64,000 bases of DNA from Bacillota bacterium (GCA_028724585.1 JAQYCQ010000019.1:1-64000); one strand, 5' to 3'. Counted from the stretch's first letter, positions 28,179 to 36,968 are shown. Numbers and translations are program-made. Notes: generated by a model from the sequence alone, not told the origin.

Positions 28179-29324
28179 CTATACATACATGCGGAGGATC
28201 TCGTTGAGATGGTTTTCGAAAAGCTCGTCGCTCTCGTACTCTCCCGCGCGTTTCTCCATCTGCGCCCTGCGGTTCTCAGGGAGCTCGAGGAACTGGGCAT
28301 AGTTCTCCACCACCCCGTGGCGCCTGGCCAGCTGGTAGGTACGCTGCTCCAGCTTAGGAAGGTTCAGCACCTGGTCAGCCAGCTCCAGCATAAAGTCTTT
28401 ATCGGTCCCTATCCTGCCGGTTATGGACCCGATGAGATTGGTTATATGGTCGCTGACGATGGTGACGTCGGGACCTGTAATGCCGGCTACAAGATCCCTG
28501 ATCTCACGCAGCTTTTCTATATCGCTGCATTCTTCCCATTCGCCCTTGAGCAGCATATCGTACATCTCTGACTCCAGCTTGAGGACGAAGGTCCTTATGC
28601 GCACGAAATCCGGGTTTATCTGATTGACTACATAAGCCATCTGTTCGGCATTCTCGGCGCTGTACTTTTTTCCGCCTATTCCCGGCATGAAATATACCGA
28701 GAGCTCTATCCCGGCTTCCATAGTCTTTCTGCCGGCTTCTATCTGCTGAGCCTGGGTCAGGCCCTTGTTTATCATCTTCAGCACATTATCAGAGCCGCTC
28801 TCGAACCCGGTATGGATCCTGTCGAGGCCGCTCTCCCTGAGCAGCCTGAGCTGGTCCACCGTATAACGCGCGAGAGTCCCCGCCCTGCCGTAAGTAGTTA
28901 TCCGTTCTATCGACGGGAATTTCTCCCTGAGATAAGACAGGACGTCAGCCAGCTTTTCCGGCGTAAGGGCGATAGAGTTGCCGTCCTGCAGGAATACGTT
29001 CCTGCCGCCGTGACCGAGCCAGTTATATATCATGTAGAAACACTGAAGCTCATCGCCGTTCATCAGTTCAAGATGAGGTATGAGTTTTTCACGGTCCACG
29101 AAGCCGTCGGATCCGGCGCAGCTGTAGATCAGATCGCGGAAATAAGCCATGTTGTCGATATTGTGTTTTATCTGATCCGGTTTTATTATATGGAACTGCT
29201 GTCCGCGGTAGACCGTGCAGAATTTACATTTATTCCATGTGCAGCCGCTGGTCACCTGGAGCAGGAGGCTGTTCGCCTCACTCGGCGGCCTTATAGGGCC
29301 TATGTCGAATGATCTGTCTTCCAT
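28179..29324 (-). CDS. Radical SAM protein (coproporphyrinogen oxidase/Elp3-like B12-independent class)
   Basis: A 381-residue radical SAM enzyme with the 4Fe-4S motif C-x3-K-C-x2-C-type cluster CTWNKCKFC (residues 28-36), a GFESGSDNVLKMINKGLT block and PGIGGKKYSAENAEQ, typical of COG1032-like proteins. The C-terminal third is helical and unassigned. There is no N-terminal cobalamin-binding domain. It starts 21 bases after the stop of a GntR regulator on the same strand, so the two are probably one operon, and its expression may follow that regulator's effector. The reaction is unknown. Confidence 0.88.
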   Translation of the reverse strand: MEDRSFDIGPIRPPSEANSLLLQVTSGCTWNKCKFCTVYRGQQFHIIKPDQIKHNIDNMAYFRDLIYSCAGSDGFVDREKLIPHLELMNGDELQCFYMIYNWLGHGGRNVFLQDGNSIALTPEKLADVLSYLREKFPSIERITTYGRAGTLARYTVDQLRLLRESGLDRIHTGFESGSDNVLKMINKGLTQAQQIEAGRKTMEAGIELSVYFMPGIGGKKYSAENAEQMAYVVNQINPDFVRIRTFVLKLESEMYDMLLKGEWEECSDIEKLREIRDLVAGITGPDVTIVSDHITNLIGSITGRIGTDKDFMLELADQVLNLPKLEQRTYQLARRHGVVENYAQFLELPENRRAQMEKRAGEYESDELFENHLNEILRMYV

Positions 29325-29345
29325 AAGGATACCTCCCCGCCGCAG

Positions 29346-30032
29346 TTATTCTTCTCCGCGCTCGCTCTGTCCGTGAAAATCCTCTTCTCTCATGATAGAC
29401 GCTCTCAGCTTGATGATATGGTCTATAGAGTATTTCTGTGCTGCTTCCTGATTTCTCGCCATCATATTATTGAGGATGAGCCTGTGCTCGTCGATAACCT
29501 CCGCGGCTCTTCTGATAGACTTGAAGTAAATATAGCGGAAACGCAGCACCTGTTCCTGAAGGTCCTTGAGGATATTGATCAGGTACTTGTTTCTGCTTCC
29601 GTCCGTGATCAGATTATGGAAATGAGTGTCCAGCTGTATGAGGGCTTCAGTCTCACCCTTATTATAGGCTTCCTCGTATTTCGTATTTACCCTGGCCAGC
29701 TCGTCCAGCTCTTCATCGGTCATGTTCTGGGCAGCAAGGAATGTAGCCAGGCCTTCCAGCGGCTCCCTGACGAACAGCATATCCTCCATGTCCTTAGCGG
29801 AGATATCGGAAACGTAAGCGCCTCTTCTAGGCTCGATCGTGACCAGATTATCCTTCTCAAGCTGCCTGATAGCTTCCCTGACCGGAGTACGGCTCACTCC
29901 CATGCTTTCAGCCAGATCTATCTCCATCATTCTCGTTCCGGGCTTTATCTGCCCTGTCATTATCAGCATGCGGAGCTCTTCGTATACCAGTTCTCTCAGC
30001 GGCTTATGCTCCTGCATATTTATATTCAGCAA
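29346..30032 (-). CDS. GntR family (FadR/FCD-type) transcriptional regulator
   Basis: About 228 residues. An N-terminal winged helix (PLRELVYEELRMLIMTGQIKPG...LAESMGVSRTPVREAIRQLEKDNLV) is followed by an all-helical FCD effector domain with His residues (THFHNLITDGS; DEHRLIL) that usually hold a metal. I placed the start at a TTG with GAGAGG ten bases upstream; a GTG nine bases earlier and an ATG further in are alternatives. A TTGTA-N7-TACAA dyad overlaps its promoter, suggesting autoregulation. Effector unknown; FCD regulators usually sense carboxylic acids. Confidence 0.9.
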   Translation of the reverse strand: MLNINMQEHKPLRELVYEELRMLIMTGQIKPGTRMMEIDLAESMGVSRTPVREAIRQLEKDNLVTIEPRRGAYVSDISAKDMEDMLFVREPLEGLATFLAAQNMTDEELDELARVNTKYEEAYNKGETEALIQLDTHFHNLITDGSRNKYLINILKDLQEQVLRFRYIYFKSIRRAAEVIDEHRLILNNMMARNQEAAQKYSIDHIIKLRASIMREEDFHGQSERGEE

Positions 30033-30094
30033 TATATTCACACCTCTCTATGCACTTTACGCAAGTACAGAATATTAGAATTATTATACCGCTA

Positions 30095-30123
30095 ATTATA
30101 CTAAAATTGTACTATGTATACAA
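30095..30123 (-). promoter_or_regulatory. GntR gene promoter with overlapping operator-like dyad
   Basis: Minus strand TTGTAT (complement 30118-30123), 17-base spacer, TATAAT (complement 30095-30100). A perfect dyad TTGTA-N7-TACAA covers 30107-30123, i.e. the -35 and spacer, as expected for autorepression by a GntR protein. A second TATAAT lies about 12 bases further downstream. Confidence 0.65.
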
Positions 30124-30141
30124 GAAAAGAGAGATATCCCT

Positions 30142-30158
30142 CGAACGCTCCGCGTACG
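30142..30158. repeat. Triloop hairpin upstream of the GntR promoter
   Basis: CGAACGC-TCC-GCGTACG, seven pairs with one mismatch, between the terminator of the zinc-finger gene and the GntR promoter. Confidence 0.65.
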
Positions 30159-30186
30159 AAAAGGGACCCCTGGATGAGGGGTCCCC
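30159..30186 (-). terminator. Terminator of the small zinc-finger gene
   Basis: Minus strand GGGGACCCC-TCATCCA-GGGGTCCC followed by TTTTCG, about 45 bases past the stop. Confidence 0.75.
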
Positions 30187-30231
30187 GCAGGATCGATCAT
30201 ATTTCAACATATGCCATGGCATACGGCCGCG

Positions 30232-30441
30232 TTAAGCGGTCTTGTCGGCGGAGCCGTCGTCAGTATCATCGGCAGGCAGCTTCGTTATGTATTCGAGGCA
30301 TTCCTCGCAGACGCAGTGACCGTGGAAAATACGCCCGCTCTCTATATGCCTGCTGCCGCAGATAGCGCAGGAATCGTCAAAAATGTAAGCTTTTCTACGG
30401 CCTCTGCGAGACTTTTTATCTTCAGTTTCTTCGTTTTTCAT
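30232..30441 (-). CDS. Small zinc-finger-like protein
   Basis: A 69-residue protein with a Lys/Arg-rich N-terminus (KKSRRGRRK) and a likely zinc-binding module: CAIC (about residues 25-28), FHGH and CVCEEC (about residues 40-48), then an acidic tail. Start chosen at the ATG behind AGGGGAG; an upstream in-frame ATG adds 17 residues without a ribosome site. The basic patch plus zinc ribbon suggests nucleic acid or protein binding. I do not recognise a named family. Confidence 0.7.
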   Translation of the reverse strand: MKNEETEDKKSRRGRRKAYIFDDSCAICGSRHIESGRIFHGHCVCEECLEYITKLPADDTDDGSADKTA

Positions 30442-30638
30442 TTTAACTCCCCTGTGATCGCCTGCTAAGACGATCTTCAATTGATAACTCATTCGAATTT
30501 ACTTTATGCGGTCCGCAATATGATTTTACAATCCCGGGCTGCCGTAGTCAACATTATTTTCTTATTATGTAAAAGTCTGTTGTTTTATGGTCGTTTTCTG
30601 CAGCTTTATGTTCAAATATTGTATTTCAATAAGAATGA

Positions 30639-30666
30639 TTTACATTTTTTTAGGGGAGAGTATAAT
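30639..30666 (+). promoter_or_regulatory. Promoter of the transporter-kinase fusion gene
   Basis: TTTACA (30639-30644), 16-base spacer, TATAAT (30661-30666), about 60 bases before the start codon. Confidence 0.7.
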
Positions 30667-30724
30667 ACTTAAGGCTGTTTTTTCAGCCGATTGCACGTAT
30701 TGTTTCGGAAAGGAAAGTTAAGAT

Positions 30725-32266
30725 ATGAAATCAAGGACAGGTTCTATATGTATATTGATCACGGCCCTGGCCTTCGGAACTATGGAGATATCGTTAAAGA
30801 TCGCGGGCGGAGCTTTTTCTTCGTTCCAGCTGACCTTTCTCCGGTTCATGATAGGCGGGCTCATGCTGCTCCCGTTCGCGCTCAGGGAAGTGCGCCGCAG
30901 GGAGCTTAAGCTTAACAAAACGGACTTCCTGTATCTTCTGATGCTCGGCGTCATCAATATCTGCTTCAGCATGATACTGTTCCAGGTAGGCGTACAGATG
31001 AGCAACGCGGGGCTGGCGGCTATAGTGATGTCATCCAACCCTATATTCACGATGATATTCTCGCATTTCATCGTCCACGATTATTTCAACAGGCAGAAGG
31101 CCATCACTCTGGTGCTGAGCGTGCTGGGGCTCATCATAGTAGCCAACCCGGCTTCATTCCTGCACGGGGGCGGACAGACCGGCCTGCTCATCGTGCTCGC
31201 GGCAGCTGTCAGCTTCGCTTTCTACACGACTCTGGGCAAGATCCGCATGGAACGCCTGGGCGGCATGATAGAGAACTCGTTCAGCTTCCTCATCGGTTCA
31301 ATGGTGCTCCTGGTCTTCAACCTGATCAGGCACGAGCCGATCATCAGCGGCATCAACGCCCACACTGTATGGCCTATGCTGTACGCGGGTGTTGTCGTCA
31401 CCGGCATAGGCTACATGTGCTATATGAAAGCTATCGAACTCTCAGGACCGTCTAACGCTTCCATAGCCTTCTTCATCAAGCCTGTAGTAGCCCTCATCGG
31501 CGCCGCTATAGTCCTCAGCGAGCCTATCACCGTCAACGCTGTCATAGGAACTGTCCTCATAATCCTCGGCTGCACCGTAGCCGCTCCTATAGACAGATAC
31601 CTGTCGAGGAGGAATTCCGCTAAAAAAGAGATCCTGGCGATACCAGCAGCAGTTCCTTCGGGCAGGCCGGATGTCATCACGATCTCCAGAGAGTTCGGCA
31701 GCGGCGGACGAGATATAGGAAAGATCATCGCGGAAAAGCTGGGAATGAAGTACTACGATACTGATATGATCGAGATGCTGGCCCGCCAGAGCGGCTTCTC
31801 CCAGAAATTCGTCGAGGAATACGAGCAGAAGCTGGGCGGATCGGGAAACAAGATCCTGTTCGGCATCTACGACCAGTATGTAAATTACGCGTCCGATGAA
31901 AATTCACCGGTCGACCGCCTTTTTAAAGAAGAATGCGCCCTCATAGAAAAGCTGGCTGACCAGGAGCCCTGCGTCATCGTAGGCAGGCTGGCCAACTATA
32001 TCCTCCGCGGCAGGACCAACCTCTTTAATGTTTTCGTCACGGCCGACATTTCATGGGAGGCGGACCGCGTCATGGAACGCGACAGCATCTCCCGGGAGAA
32101 CGCGGTCAAAAAGATCAGGCGCATAAACCGCCAGCGCAAAAACCACTGTTCCTACTTCACAGGTACAGAATGGGCCAGCGCCGGGAACTATGATCTTACC
32201 GTCAGGTCCAGCAGATACGGCATCGACGGCTCTGCTGATCTAATATTAAAAGCTGTTTCAGAATAG
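30725..32266 (+). CDS. EamA-family transporter fused to a cytidylate-kinase-like domain
   Basis: A 513-residue fusion. Residues 1-297 are a ten-segment drug/metabolite transporter with the two EamA repeats (ALAFGTMEISLKI; LAAAVSFAFYTTLGK). After a short linker, residues 316-513 form a cytidylate-kinase-2-type domain: ITISREFGSGGRDIG (P-loop-like, 319-331), YYDTDMIEMLARQSG, IVGRLANYIL and a lid-region MERDSISRENAVKKIRRINRQRKNHCSYFTG. There is no stop, frameshift or restart between the halves. The kinase would face the cytoplasm next to the transporter, hinting at coupled uptake and phosphorylation or at sensing. The MoaE-like gene follows by 19 bases. Substrate unknown. Confidence 0.9.
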   Translation: MKSRTGSICILITALAFGTMEISLKIAGGAFSSFQLTFLRFMIGGLMLLPFALREVRRRELKLNKTDFLYLLMLGVINICFSMILFQVGVQMSNAGLAAIVMSSNPIFTMIFSHFIVHDYFNRQKAITLVLSVLGLIIVANPASFLHGGGQTGLLIVLAAAVSFAFYTTLGKIRMERLGGMIENSFSFLIGSMVLLVFNLIRHEPIISGINAHTVWPMLYAGVVVTGIGYMCYMKAIELSGPSNASIAFFIKPVVALIGAAIVLSEPITVNAVIGTVLIILGCTVAAPIDRYLSRRNSAKKEILAIPAAVPSGRPDVITISREFGSGGRDIGKIIAEKLGMKYYDTDMIEMLARQSGFSQKFVEEYEQKLGGSGNKILFGIYDQYVNYASDENSPVDRLFKEECALIEKLADQEPCVIVGRLANYILRGRTNLFNVFVTADISWEADRVMERDSISRENAVKKIRRINRQRKNHCSYFTGTEWASAGNYDLTVRSSRYGIDGSADLILKAVSE

Positions 32267-32285
32267 GATAAGGAGAGATTGAGAC

Positions 32286-32729
32286 ATGGAGAACGAGAAA
32301 AACACAGACTGCAGCTGCGCCTGCGTATTCACACCGTCCACAGAATTAAAGACACCGTCCCTTGACAGCCTGCTCGCGGAAGCGAAGGCCGACAGCTCCG
32401 CTGACCAGTGCGGCATGTACCTCTTCCATAACGGAGTAGTCCGCAGGACCGCTAAAAAGCAGGTCCGCCAGGGTGAGGAATCCGCTCCTGTAGAAGGCAT
32501 GGATTTCTCTTACGACAGGGAAAAGGTCGAAAAGGCCATGGCTGAAGCGACTAAGCTCCCCGGCATCCACTACATCCGCGTGTGGCTCAATGAAGGAAAC
32601 CTCAACATCGGCGACAATATAATGCTGGTCCTCGTAGGCGGTGATATCCGTCCTCACGTGATAGACGCCCTGCAGTCACTCGTAGGCGAGATCAAGAACA
32701 ACTGCGTCGCTGAGACAGAAAAATACTAA
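32286..32729 (+). CDS. MoaE-like protein (molybdopterin synthase large-subunit fold)
   Basis: A 147-residue protein resembling MoaE: GMYLFHNGVVRRTA (about residues 43-56, as in the GA-V-F-G-VR strand), IHYIRVWLNEGNLNIGDNIMLVLVGGDIRPHVIDALQ and LVGEIKNN. The C-terminal region that normally carries two catalytic lysines and a Trp (KxxxPxWKKE) reads EIKNNCVAETEKY, so the active site looks altered. The N-terminal ~35 residues are Cys/Ser-rich. No moaD or other Moco genes are nearby, and it is coupled to the transporter-kinase gene, so a role outside classical molybdopterin synthesis is possible. Confidence 0.75.
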   Translation: MENEKNTDCSCACVFTPSTELKTPSLDSLLAEAKADSSADQCGMYLFHNGVVRRTAKKQVRQGEESAPVEGMDFSYDREKVEKAMAEATKLPGIHYIRVWLNEGNLNIGDNIMLVLVGGDIRPHVIDALQSLVGEIKNNCVAETEKY

Positions 32730-32735
32730 GCTCAC

Positions 32736-32768
32736 GCGGCCTCCGGCCGCCACGCGCGCGGAGCGCGC
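32736..32768. repeat. Paired triloop hairpins after the MoaE-like gene
   Basis: GCGGCC-TCC-GGCCGC (32736-32750) and GCGCGC-GGA-GCGCGC (32754-32768), beginning 7 bases after the stop. The two loops are complementary. Confidence 0.8.
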
Positions 32769-32772
32769 AGAG

Positions 32773-32817
32773 AAAAAGGGGAGCACCGTGTCCGATCAGC
32801 GGTACTCCCCTTTTTTA
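32773..32817. terminator. Bidirectional terminator between the MoaE-like and PHP genes
   Basis: AAAAAGGGGAG-C-ACCG ... CGGT-A-CTCCCCTTTTTT, long stem with T-run on the plus strand and a T5 on the minus strand. Confidence 0.85.
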
Positions 32818-32884
32818 TGCTTTTTATCATCGTCTATCTGCGATCGGCGATCTGTCTTTTTTCCCCGCGGAGCGGTCCGGGCCG

Positions 32885-33781
32885 TCAGCACCAGCCTCTC
32901 AGCTGTCTTCTCGCTATGAGGCGGCCGGCTACATGCTTATACGGATCTATCCCGTCCAGATGGGACGGAGCCATAAGCTGGTCGGTATCGGTCCTGGCGT
33001 GGAAATCGCTGCCGGAGGAATAGAGAAGGCCCCATTCGTCGGCGATAGCGCGCAGCACACGCTGCCTTCCTCTGGAATAGCGTCCGTAGAATACCTCCAG
33101 CGCGGCGTCCGCGCCGGCATGCTCCCGGAATATCTGGATCAGGCGCATGTTCTCCCTTGACGAGAAATTGTAGGAGAAGAGATGGGCGAGCACAGGTATG
33201 CCTCCTGCCTGTTTTATCGCCTCGACGCCTTCCTCGAGCGGGATGAAGTTAAGGTAGTTCAGGGAATTGACGTAAGCCCTGCGCTGTCCGTAGGAACCGA
33301 TATACTTGTCGAAGCCCTCGTCGAAGGTCGTAGTTATCTTATGCCTGAGCATATAGTCGGCGATATGAGTACGCCCTAAGTGAAAACTCTTAGGATAAAG
33401 CTTCTTAAACTCGTCATAGGTAGGGATAGATATGCCGCACTCCTTGTCCAGCTTATCGCGTATGGCGTTTATGTATGCGCGTCTGTCCGGCCTGTTCCTC
33501 TTAACGATCGGCCTCAGCAGCTCGTCCTTGAAGCCGACCCCTACGATGTGGACCTCAGTCTTGTCGCCGTCGGAACGCACGTACTCCGTCGACAGCTCTA
33601 TGCCGTTAACTATCTGGATCTGAGTGCCGTAGCGCTCACGAAGCTCTCCCACATAGTCACTGACATAGTTATGGTCCGTCAGGGCGACAGCCGCGAGGCC
33701 TGAGTCTATCGCTTTCCTTATGACATTGTCAGGCAGCATCAGTCCGTCTGAAAATGTGGAATGTAAATGAAAGTCAACCAT
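32885..33781 (-). CDS. PHP-domain metal-dependent phosphoesterase
   Basis: A 298-residue PHP protein: the first metal motif HLHSTFSDG at residues 5-13, LTDHNYVSDY (about 38-47), a mid-domain GRTHIADYML, PVLAHLF and the C-terminal GSDFHA. This is the YciV/TrpH-like architecture with an inserted helical region; characterised relatives are 5'-3' exonucleases or nucleoside 3',5'-bisphosphate phosphatases. Start chosen at the ATG behind AGGAGAGAG. Substrate here is unproven. Its 3' end carries a short CCGC-GGA-GCGG hairpin. Confidence 0.9.
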   Translation of the reverse strand: MVDFHLHSTFSDGLMLPDNVIRKAIDSGLAAVALTDHNYVSDYVGELRERYGTQIQIVNGIELSTEYVRSDGDKTEVHIVGVGFKDELLRPIVKRNRPDRRAYINAIRDKLDKECGISIPTYDEFKKLYPKSFHLGRTHIADYMLRHKITTTFDEGFDKYIGSYGQRRAYVNSLNYLNFIPLEEGVEAIKQAGGIPVLAHLFSYNFSSRENMRLIQIFREHAGADAALEVFYGRYSRGRQRVLRAIADEWGLLYSSGSDFHARTDTDQLMAPSHLDGIDPYKHVAGRLIARRQLRGWC

Positions 33782-33831
33782 GATTCTCTCTCCTATCATT
33801 CAGGATTTATGTAAACGATCCCGGATCCCGC

Positions 33832-33860
33832 GCGGGCTCCGCCCGCATGCGCCTCCGGCG
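33832..33860. repeat. Two triloop hairpins between the acyltransferase and PHP genes
   Basis: GCGGGC-TCC-GCCCGC (33832-33846), identical to 20226-20240, and CGCC-TCC-GGCG (33850-33860). They lie 30-60 bases past the acyltransferase stop. Confidence 0.75.
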
Positions 33861-33890
33861 GAAGCTCGACAAGGCGCGTCCGCTTCTTTA

Positions 33891-34982
33891 TCACATCAGG
33901 AAGCGCTTTAACCTGCCTGTATGGCTCATCAGGAAAGCTGCCGCGTAGGAAAGCGCCGCTGTGAGCAGGAATATGCAGATAATGCTGACAGTAACAGGAT
34001 TTTCGGGATAAAGTATATTCTTAGATATTATATCTAGAAACAGCACGTGAATCCAGTAAACTCCAAAAGTTACAGAAGAAAGTCTGCGGGCGGTATTTCT
34101 GAAACGGCTGCTTTTTGCTGCCCGGCTGTCTTCACTGAAAAGATATCTGGCGAGGACAAATACCGCGGAAGCTGTCGCGTAATTGATCCACATATATCCT
34201 TCGTTCATAGGGAGCTTTATGCTGCCTGGGCCCGAGGCCGCCAGATTGCCGGCTATACCGCATATAAAGCCTGCTATCCCCAGAAGATATATGATCCATC
34301 TCTGTGCCCTGCTGAAGTCGACCGTTCCCAGAATGTATCCCAGCAGGAAAAAGCCGACGTGCAGCTCGTCCAGCGACATGTTGCCGTCTATGTACAGGCC
34401 CGCCGAGTCATTGACCATGTGGCGTACTGTCGAGAAAAAGAATACGATCAGGACCAGGAGGGCGAGCGCCCTGGAGCTGCATTTTTCTGTCATTATTGCC
34501 AGGAAAGGCGCTATGAGATATATAGCTATCATAGAATACATGAACCACATATGGTAGGCGGTCCCGGTGAAGAGCAGCTGTTTGACGAAGGCGCCGACGG
34601 ACGCTTCCTGGCCTTCGTTATAGATATGCCATATGAAATATACGACGTTCCAGGTCAGCAGCGGCAGTATCAGCCGCGTCAGGCTGGTCTTATAAAACTG
34701 CTTTATGTCCCTGGTCTGCGGCATACGCAGGAGCAGGAAGCCGCTCAGCATAAAAAAGAGCGGCACGCCTGTCCTGACCACAGGCGCCAGGACTATACAG
34801 AACTTCCAGGCCACTGTCCCATAACGCGCCGCGTCAGTCATGAAGGGCGCCGTCACATGCAGGAGTATTACCATCCATATCGCGAACACCCTGAGTATGT
34901 CCGGGTAAAGCACCCATACTATGCCCTTCTGTTCGCGGGCGGCGTGGGCGCCCTCCGCGGAGTTTAGCATTGAATCTGTCAT
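33891..34982 (-). CDS. Membrane acyltransferase (Acyltransferase_3 family)
   Basis: A 363-residue integral membrane protein with about ten hydrophobic segments. The family hallmarks are the early YPDILRVFAIWMVILLHVTAPF with the catalytic-type His, RTGVPLFFMLSGFLLLR, and the later MWFMYSMIAIYLIAPFLA. It resembles OatA/WecH-type O-acyltransferases that modify surface polymers or amines. Start chosen at the ATG behind CGGAG. Neighbours do not identify the acceptor. Confidence 0.9.
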   Translation of the reverse strand: MTDSMLNSAEGAHAAREQKGIVWVLYPDILRVFAIWMVILLHVTAPFMTDAARYGTVAWKFCIVLAPVVRTGVPLFFMLSGFLLLRMPQTRDIKQFYKTSLTRLILPLLTWNVVYFIWHIYNEGQEASVGAFVKQLLFTGTAYHMWFMYSMIAIYLIAPFLAIMTEKCSSRALALLVLIVFFFSTVRHMVNDSAGLYIDGNMSLDELHVGFFLLGYILGTVDFSRAQRWIIYLLGIAGFICGIAGNLAASGPGSIKLPMNEGYMWINYATASAVFVLARYLFSEDSRAAKSSRFRNTARRLSSVTFGVYWIHVLFLDIISKNILYPENPVTVSIICIFLLTAALSYAAAFLMSHTGRLKRFLM

Positions 34983-35007
34983 ATCATTTCTCCGTTTTCC
35001 GATTAGC

Positions 35008-35039
35008 AAAAAATCCCTGACACATATGTGCCAGGGATC
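35008..35039 (-). terminator. tsf terminator
   Basis: Minus strand ATCCCTGGCACATATGTGTCAGGGAT followed by T6, about 30 bases after the tsf stop. Confidence 0.88.
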
Positions 35040-35066
35040 CTGTCTTTTCTTTAAGCCTTCGCGGAC

Positions 35067-35981
35067 TTAGTTGCCCATCTGCTTAGCAACTTCTTCAGCG
35101 AAGTTTTCCTGTCTCTTTTCGATACCTTCGCCTACTTCGTAACGAACCATGCCTACTACAGCGATGTCCTTGCCGAGTTCCTTAGCAGCGTTCTGAACGT
35201 ACTGAGCAACTGTAAGCTCGTTGTCCTTTACGAACTTCTGGTCGAGCAGGCAAACTTCCTTGAGTTCCTTCTTGAGTCTGCCCTTGATCATCTTCTCTAC
35301 GATGTCAGCCGGCTTGCCTTCGTTGAGAGCCTGCTGTCTGAGGATCTCAGTCTCAGAAGCGATGTATTCCTGATCTACCTCGTCTTCGCTTACGTACTTA
35401 GGGCTCATTGAAGCTACCTGCATAGCAACGTCCTTGCCGACAGTGTTCACTTCTTCAGCTGAAGCGTCTGTCTTAAGAGTGATGATAACAGCGATAGTGC
35501 CGCCGTTGTGCTTGTAGCCTACGTTTACTGTTCCAGGAACAGCGATCTTCTGGAATCTGCGGATGCTGAGCTTCTCGCCGATAGTAGCGATCTTCTCAGT
35601 AAGAGCTTCCTGTACTGTATTGTTGTCATCGAACTTGTCAGCCATGAAAGCGTCCATATCAGCCGCGTCGCTCTTAAGAGCTGTAGCTGCTACCTGCTGA
35701 ACATATGCCTGGAAATCCGGGTTCTTAGCTACGAAGTCTGTCTCTGAGTTAACTTCCACGATAGCTGCTTCTTTAGCGTCATCGCTGAAAGCGTAGTCAG
35801 CGAGACCCATAGCCGCGATACGGTCTGCCTTCTTTACAGCCTTTGATTTACCATTCTCTCTGAGAACGTCGATAGCCTTATCGATATCTCCGTCAGTTTC
35901 AGTAAGAGCCTTTTTGCAGTCCATCATGCCTGCGCCGGTCTTGTCGCGGAGTTCTTTGATTAAAGCTGCTGTTACTGCCAT
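35067..35981 (-). CDS. tsf: Elongation factor Ts
   Basis: A 304-residue nucleotide exchange factor for EF-Tu. It has the N-terminal UBA-like region KELRDKTGAGMMDCKKAL, the TDFVAKNPDF motif that inserts into EF-Tu, and a longer C-terminal half typical of many Firmicutes. Located 35 bases after rpsB, the universal rpsB-tsf pair, and closed by a strong terminator. Confidence 0.98.
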   Translation of the reverse strand: MAVTAALIKELRDKTGAGMMDCKKALTETDGDIDKAIDVLRENGKSKAVKKADRIAAMGLADYAFSDDAKEAAIVEVNSETDFVAKNPDFQAYVQQVAATALKSDAADMDAFMADKFDDNNTVQEALTEKIATIGEKLSIRRFQKIAVPGTVNVGYKHNGGTIAVIITLKTDASAEEVNTVGKDVAMQVASMSPKYVSEDEVDQEYIASETEILRQQALNEGKPADIVEKMIKGRLKKELKEVCLLDQKFVKDNELTVAQYVQNAAKELGKDIAVVGMVRYEVGEGIEKRQENFAEEVAKQMGN

Positions 35982-36016
35982 GAATATACCTCCTGTGGTG
36001 GAAATTTAGTAATGTA

Positions 36017-36796
36017 TTATTCCTCTACCTTTGCTGCCTCTGCGTCAGCCGCAGTCTCCTGGCTCTCTGCCTCAGCTGCTTCCGCGTCTGCTTCAGCTTC
36101 TTCTGCCAGAGCTTCGCCCTGCTTGCCTTCGATGACAGCGTCTGCCATCTTGCCGGTGATGAGTCTTACGGCTCTGATAGCGTCGTCATTTGCAGGAATA
36201 ACGTAATCGATCTCGTCAGGATCGCAGTTTGTGTCGACAATGCCGACAACAGGGATTCCGAGGATTCCTGCTTCCTTTACAGCGATCTTTTCCTTCTTAG
36301 GGTCTACTACGAACATAGCGTCAGGCATGCCGCCCATTTCCTTGATTCCGCCGAGGAACTTCTCGAGCTTTTCTTCGAGGCCCTTGAGCTTGAGGACTTC
36401 CTTCTTAGGGAGTGCTTCGAAAGTGCCGTCCTCTTCCATAGTCTTTATATCATTGAGCTTCTTGATTCTTGTAGCGATAGTCTTATAGTTTGTGAGCATA
36501 CCGCCGAGCCATCTCTCGTTTACGTAGTACATTCCGCATCTTTCAGCTTCTTCCTTGATAGCTGCCTGTGCCTGCTTCTTAGTACCTACGAAAAGGATCT
36601 TGCCGCCTGCTGCAGCAGTCTTCATGAGGAATTCGTAAGCTTCGTCGATCTTCTTTACTGTCTTCTGAAGGTCGATGATATAGATGCCGTTTCTCTCAGT
36701 GAAGATGTAAGGAGCCATCTTAGGGTTCCATCTTCTAGTCTGGTGTCCGAAATGTACGCCTGCTTCAAGTAACTGTTTCATTGTAACTACTGACAT
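36017..36796 (-). CDS. rpsB: 30S ribosomal protein S2
   Basis: A 259-residue S2 starting [27 protein letters not shown], with [34 protein letters not shown] and [22 protein letters not shown]. The C-terminus is extended by an Ala/Glu-rich tail of about 35 residues ([15 protein letters not shown]...), seen in several clostridia. The ribosome site is GGAGG. Confidence 0.98.
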   Translation of the reverse strand: MSVVTMKQLLEAGVHFGHQTRRWNPKMAPYIFTERNGIYIIDLQKTVKKIDEAYEFLMKTAAAGGKILFVGTKKQAQAAIKEEAERCGMYYVNERWLGGMLTNYKTIATRIKKLNDIKTMEEDGTFEALPKKEVLKLKGLEEKLEKFLGGIKEMGGMPDAMFVVDPKKEKIAVKEAGILGIPVVGIVDTNCDPDEIDYVIPANDDAIRAVRLITGKMADAVIEGKQGEALAEEAEADAEAAEAESQETAADAEAAKVEE

Positions 36797-36922
36797 GATA
36801 TTTCCTCCTGGTTTTATGCCTCCGTCCCGGTCTATCCCGCCGGCAGCCCGATGATACAGGGCACCATCCGTCAGGTGCGGGAACGTGTGAAATGCGCATG
36901 TGTTTTTTCACATGCGGAAGAT

Positions 36923-36951
36923 ATTTTACATCATATTGCCAGTACGCACAA
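36923..36951 (-). promoter_or_regulatory. rpsB-tsf promoter
   Basis: Minus strand TTGTGC (complement 36946-36951), 17-base spacer, TAAAAT preceded by TG (complement 36923-36928). A 120-base leader follows, with hairpin CGCATGTG-A6-CACATGCG (about 36898-36918) and a GTGCCCTGTATCATCGGGC segment that could bind S2 autogenously. Confidence 0.6.
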
Positions 36952-36968
36952 TATTTTTTTGGCTAATT

